A stretch of DNA of 10,625 nucleotides from Euperipatoides rowelli (Eukaryota > Onychophora > Udeonychophora > Euonychophora > Peripatopsidae), in NCBI GenBank assembly GCA_003024985.2, contig PXIH01S0006292.1. One strand, 5' to 3'. Below the pieces are notes generated by a model. It was not told the origin of the DNA, did not search any database, and saw only the letters and a list, made by a program, of their open reading frames with translations. A program made the translations under genes and the position numbers. The first letter of the stretch is position 1. Each line of letters opens with the position of its first letter. Of the stretch, positions 8,081 through 10,625 are shown piece by piece.

Positions 8081-8094
8081 CATTCTACGGTAAT
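8067..8094 (-). repeat. Right terminal inverted repeat
   Basis: This is the partner of the left arm, ending CTACGGTAAT. It is directly preceded by another copy of the repeated motif at 8048-8062, so the right end is denser in motif copies than the left. Confidence 0.8.
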
Positions 8095-8329
8095 TTTTTT
8101 TTCTTCATGAAATTTTTATTTCATACATAAAACAAAAAGTTAAAAAAACGCTGAACTAAAATATCCAATAAACGTTAAATTAATTTAGAAAATTAGTCTG
8201 CTCGACTGCCCGGGGCTGTTAAATTTTAGTGGCGGACAACTATCTTTTAACTAATTCAAGCCATGCAAAGTTCGTTCCGTTTGGTCAGTGATATGAAAAA
8301 TTGTCAAAATAGTTGATAGAGAAGAGCAG

Positions 8330-8506
8330 ATGCAAGCCAACATGCAAGAACTAAAGAAACAATACTGCCCGTTCTGGGAAGCTGATTGCAGTGGATGTTC
8401 AAGGAGGCTGATCATCCACTGGGCGATCGGGGCACCACATCCCTACGCCAATATGAATATAATCACAAGTTTTGATTCTCATTTAAACTCAGTACAGTCA
8501 AGCTAA
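8330..8506 (+). other. 58-codon ORF in a GC-richer island, possible exon or element remnant
   Basis: An open frame from ATG at 8330 to TAA at 8506 encodes a peptide containing QELKKQYCPFWEADCSGCSR, with three Cys spaced CxxxxxxCxxC (residues 13, 20, 23) followed by two Arg. The frame is open back to a TGA near 8300, adding about nine codons. Base composition at 8330-8450 is clearly more G+C-rich than its neighbours, which is why I list it. I do not recognise the sequence and see no good splice sites. A coding remnant of a mobile element, an exon of an unseen gene, or chance are all open. Confidence 0.25.
8389..8421. repeat. Perfect 9-bp stem hairpin
   Basis: CAGTGGATG (8389-8397) pairs exactly with CATCCACTG (8413-8421) across a 15-base loop. 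It lies inside the GC-richer island and the 58-codon ORF. I compared it by memory with tRNA, 5S and spliceosomal RNA shapes and found no match. Confidence 0.55.
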
Positions 8507-8999
8507 ATTGAAGATTTTTAAAATTTTGAAAATACAGTATATAAAAATTTGAAAAAGTGAAACCAAATAGTTACCATTTGATAAAAAAAGCGACTTTATT
8601 GATCATTTTTCAAAAATGTGACCAATAGTGACCGATCCTGAAAACAGTGACCAATTACCATGCATGTTAATACTTTCATCATTGACCGGAATGAAGTAAT
8701 TAGAATGAACATACTGCAAATCAAAATTCTATATTCTTTTGAAATTAAAATTTTAAAAAGACAAGGAAAATGGTTTTTAATTTTCAAAAATACAATGAGC
8801 AGTGTTTAGAAGAATTTGAGTGTCTATATGGTAAATTGTGTGGATAAAAATAAACATTCTAAATCAAATATTTCCAATGTGGGCAGAGAACCCAAAATGT
8901 ACCAACTTTTTATAGAGTAAGCACTGGTCTACATTAATATTGCCATAATAATTTTTTGACTCCTGCTGTTTTGCAGTAGCCTAAATGTGATGTGTTGGG
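8507..8999. other. AT-rich non-coding stretch with TGACC repeats
   Basis: No gene is supported. It holds four TGACC words (from 8620, 8630, 8648 and 8683), the first two as a direct repeat with a 4-bp spacer. The rest is AT-rich sequence without recognisable structure. Confidence 0.4.
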
Positions 9000-9025
9000 A
9001 GGTCACAAAGGGTCACTGTAGGTCA
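9000..9025 (+). promoter_or_regulatory. Triple nuclear-receptor-type half-site with two 4-bp spacers (DR4-DR4)
   Basis: AGGTCA (9000-9005), GGGTCA (9010-9015) and AGGTCA (9020-9025) stand in direct repeat, separated by CAAA and CTGT. DR4 arrangements of AGGTCA are classic binding sites for thyroid-receptor/RXR and LXR/RXR type dimers. Whether the site is bound here is inference; no adjacent gene is visible in the window. Confidence 0.45.
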
Positions 9026-9085
9026 CAGCAACAACTGCCCAAGGTCCAACTTGTTTTGTTTTCTACAGCCTTTTCTACAATAATT

Positions 9086-9191
9086 TGGGCCACTTGTGCT
9101 GCTACTAATGAGGTTACGGTATTTATATTCGAGTAAATAAAATTTTTACGGGATCCGAGCCTCATATCCCCCAAAAAACAAGAGTGGCCCA
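9086..9191. repeat. 106-bp imperfect foldback element
   Basis: TGGGCCACTTGTG at the left (9086-9098) faces CAAGAGTGGCCCA at the right (9179-9191), and an inner pair ATGAGG and CCTCAT continues the dyad at a similar depth from each end. The core is AT-rich. A further copy of GGGCCACTTRTGCTGCT lies at 9256-9272, so this may be one end of a dispersed repeat. Confidence 0.5.
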
Positions 9192-9328
9192 ACTTGGTAA
9201 CTATGTAAAACACTTCCAAATAATCATTACTTAAACATAAACACAAATCCAGAGTGGGCCACTTATGCTGCTTTAATATGTAGAGCTCCAAAGTTAAGAA
9301 AAATACGAAAATATGAAAATTGTTACCT

Positions 9329-9366
9329 TGACCTTTCATGATGTATAGTGCTTAAACTAAAGGTCA
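9329..9366. promoter_or_regulatory. Everted AGGTCA pair (TGACCTTT...AAAGGTCA)
   Basis: TGACCTTT (9329-9336) and AAAGGTCA (9359-9366) are exact reverse complements separated by 22 bases. With the DR4 array about 300 bp to the left, they belong to the local cluster of GGTCA cores. Confidence 0.35.
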
Positions 9367-9423
9367 TTGGAGGCTAATAATGCAGATCTATTTGTCATCT
9401 CCTCTGTGGGTTTAATCATATAT

Positions 9424-9448
9424 TAAAAAAATAAAAAAATAAAAATAC
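9424..9448 (+). repeat. Short (TAAAAAA)-type microsatellite
   Basis: About three units of a 7-base A-rich repeat, followed by TACCATAGGCCTA. This is simple sequence with no sign of function. Confidence 0.5.
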
Positions 9449-9765
9449 CATAGGCCTATATCACCACCTAATGAAGTTTAAAAATAATGGCTCTTAAAAA
9501 AATGTCAGTTTCTCCAATATAAGGCATAGAAAAGCAATTCACACACCATTAAAACGGTGAAATTGCAATGATTTAAACAATCTACTGAATCTAGTGTTTT
9601 TTGTTTTTTTTTAAATATTCCACATTCATCTGATAGAACCAAGTATTTGGACGAATACCGAACAATTCTATTTAAGACGGAACTTTAATAATTACAGGTA
9701 CTGTAGATGGCATGCTAAATAATCTAACCATTTCATCAATAAGTCATAGAATATCAAAAATAAAA

Positions 9766-9852
9766 TCACATATAGGCCTACTAGTAGCAAATATATTTAT
9801 ATTCTATTCATTTAAAAATCAAGTTACCGGTACTAGTAGGTTGGATATGGGA
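9766..9852. repeat. Imperfect foldback with CCTACTAGT / ACTAGTAGG arms
   Basis: CCTACTAGT (9777-9785) is matched by ACTAGTAGG (9832-9840). The pairing continues outward with mismatches (CATATAGG against TTGGATATG). The loop is about 46 bases and AT-rich. It looks like a very short foldback repeat or MITE relic. Confidence 0.45.
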
Positions 9853-10625
9853 TTTTTTTTAAACAAATAAACTTTTCTTATAATTTCATACTGCATAGAA
9901 AAACAATGTGATGATGGCTTAACTGATTTCAGAAAGTTTTTTTTTTCTACTCCAAAGTGGATTTAAGCAAGGCTTTGAAAAGAGAATTTAAAAGTTATTT
10001 TTATGAAATTTTAAAGTATCAAGAAATAATTTATATTGTTTTTGAGGTTCCAAACTTATCAATAGCTGGGATAGCTTTACAAGTAAGGTAGTATAAATTT
10101 TTTAGTTACATAATTACTCCATTTTTATTGTAATGTCTCATTTTTACCCATCATAATCCTAAATAGTTAAACTTGTTTTAAAAAAGTCATAAACTAGCCT
10201 ACTACAAATTTAAACAGTAAATTAAAATGCTTAAAATTAGTTTTGATTTTCATAATAAGCAAATATAATACTAGTTATAAGAAATGTATAAGCATGGCAA
10301 ATATTTTTAGAATTCTAGACAATTTTAAAGCAATAAAAAATACACAAAGGTTTCCAGATATTATACTGTATATAGAGGGTCATTCCAGGCCAAATATTTT
10401 TTTTTATTTTAAATTTATCAAGAAAAAAAGATTAAGTGTCTATGTAACTAATCCTTAACATTTTTGAGTTAACGCTAATATAAATTTAGAAAACAGTATT
10501 GCAGTTATCCTTTTTTATAGTTTATTCCAGTATTTACAGTATATTTATGATAGGCCAACAAAATAATGCTGCTGCAATTCACTTGAAAAGGTCTGGTGGT
10601 ATATAGTCATTTTTTTTAAAAAACA
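9853..10625. other. AT-rich non-coding stretch at the right edge
   Basis: I see no gene, RNA or clear element here. The one longer open frame (10243-10458, plus) is rich in Ile, Lys, Phe and Asn, as expected of open AT-rich DNA, and has no motif. TACAGTA-like and TATACTGTATA words recur, as elsewhere in the window. Confidence 0.5.

Larger units (their letters stand above)
7406..8094. mobile_element. MITE-like non-autonomous DNA transposon with 28-bp terminal inverted repeats
   Basis: The left end (7406-7433, starting ATTACCGTAAAATGCCG) and the reverse complement of the right end (8067-8094, starting ATTACCGTAGAATGCCG) match at 25 of 28 positions. The block is 689 bp, more G+C-rich than its surroundings, and codes for no transposase, so it would depend on an enzyme made elsewhere. 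The outermost bases are ATTA and TAAT. The duplicated target could therefore be TA (element 7410-8090, as in Tc1/mariner) or AT (element 7408-8092, as in ISL2EU-like elements); no longer duplication is visible. Inside are many copies of the motif that also forms the inner part of the terminal repeats. A superfamily cannot be fixed from this copy. Confidence 0.75.

Noticed and set aside
8194-8242. TAGTCTGCTCGACT and AGTGGCGGACAACTA as a possible inverted-repeat element end pair
   Set aside because: Pairing needs several mismatches and a gap, and no target duplication is visible. It is kept only as part of the GC-richer island.
9013-9339. 108-codon minus-strand ORF
   Set aside because: It runs through the foldback and the half-site array, has no motif, and nothing suggests coding use of codons.
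1-10625. CRISPR arrays, bacterial operons, rRNA or tRNA genes
   Set aside because: No regularly spaced repeats with unique spacers outside the transposon block, no ribosome-binding-site-linked gene strings, and no cloverleaf or rRNA signature words were found on either strand.

Overview
The window looks like AT-rich animal nuclear DNA (roughly 30% G+C by eye). It has one intact protein gene set in long non-coding stretches and the remains of several mobile elements. Nothing suggests a bacterium: there are no operons, and the single long ORF encodes an RNA-binding protein of eukaryotic build. The many TACAGTA-like and TAGGCCTA-like words, the LINE remnant and the foldback elements remind me of marine invertebrate genomes, possibly an echinoderm. 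That placement is an impression, not a result.

Layout from left to right. Positions 1-815 (minus strand) hold a decayed non-LTR retrotransposon reverse transcriptase whose motifs are still in order (IDIDEV, GPDGVP, PTFKK, HGFRSGCPTE, FDLSHAFN, GLPQG, YADDV), broken by frameshifts and stops; it runs off the left edge. Positions 1142-2808 lie between two perfect 20-bp direct repeats and are best explained as a retrotransposed insertion with a long target-site duplication. The insert is pyrimidine-rich on the plus strand and contains a diverged internal duplication. Positions 2829-4721 are AT-rich non-coding DNA, probably partly the 3' UTR of the gene to the right.

Positions 4722-6473 (minus strand) encode a 583-residue, uninterrupted protein with an acidic, repeat-bearing N-terminus, two RRM-type RNA-binding domains, an Arg/Ser-rich stretch, a Met/Asn-rich segment and an Arg/Gly-rich tail. 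It resembles nucleolin or hnRNP proteins in layout, but I cannot name an ortholog. Candidate poly(A) signals lie just downstream of its stop, and a candidate 5' UTR splice acceptor lies about 100 bases upstream of its ATG.

The right half is non-coding. Its clearest element is a 0.69-kb transposon-like block (7406-8094) with 28-bp terminal inverted repeats (25/28 matching). It is filled with about a dozen copies of a GGCGCTCTTGCTTGG motif, several of them at 54-66-bp spacing with a second conserved word about 28 bp downstream. To its right are a GC-richer island with a 58-codon ORF (8330-8506), an unusual cluster of nine GGTCA half-sites (8620-9366) including tandem direct repeats with 4-bp spacers, and two small foldback structures (9086-9191 and 9766-9852). 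From about 9860 to the end I see only AT-rich DNA. The one gene stands alone, so no pathway or operon can be read from context.
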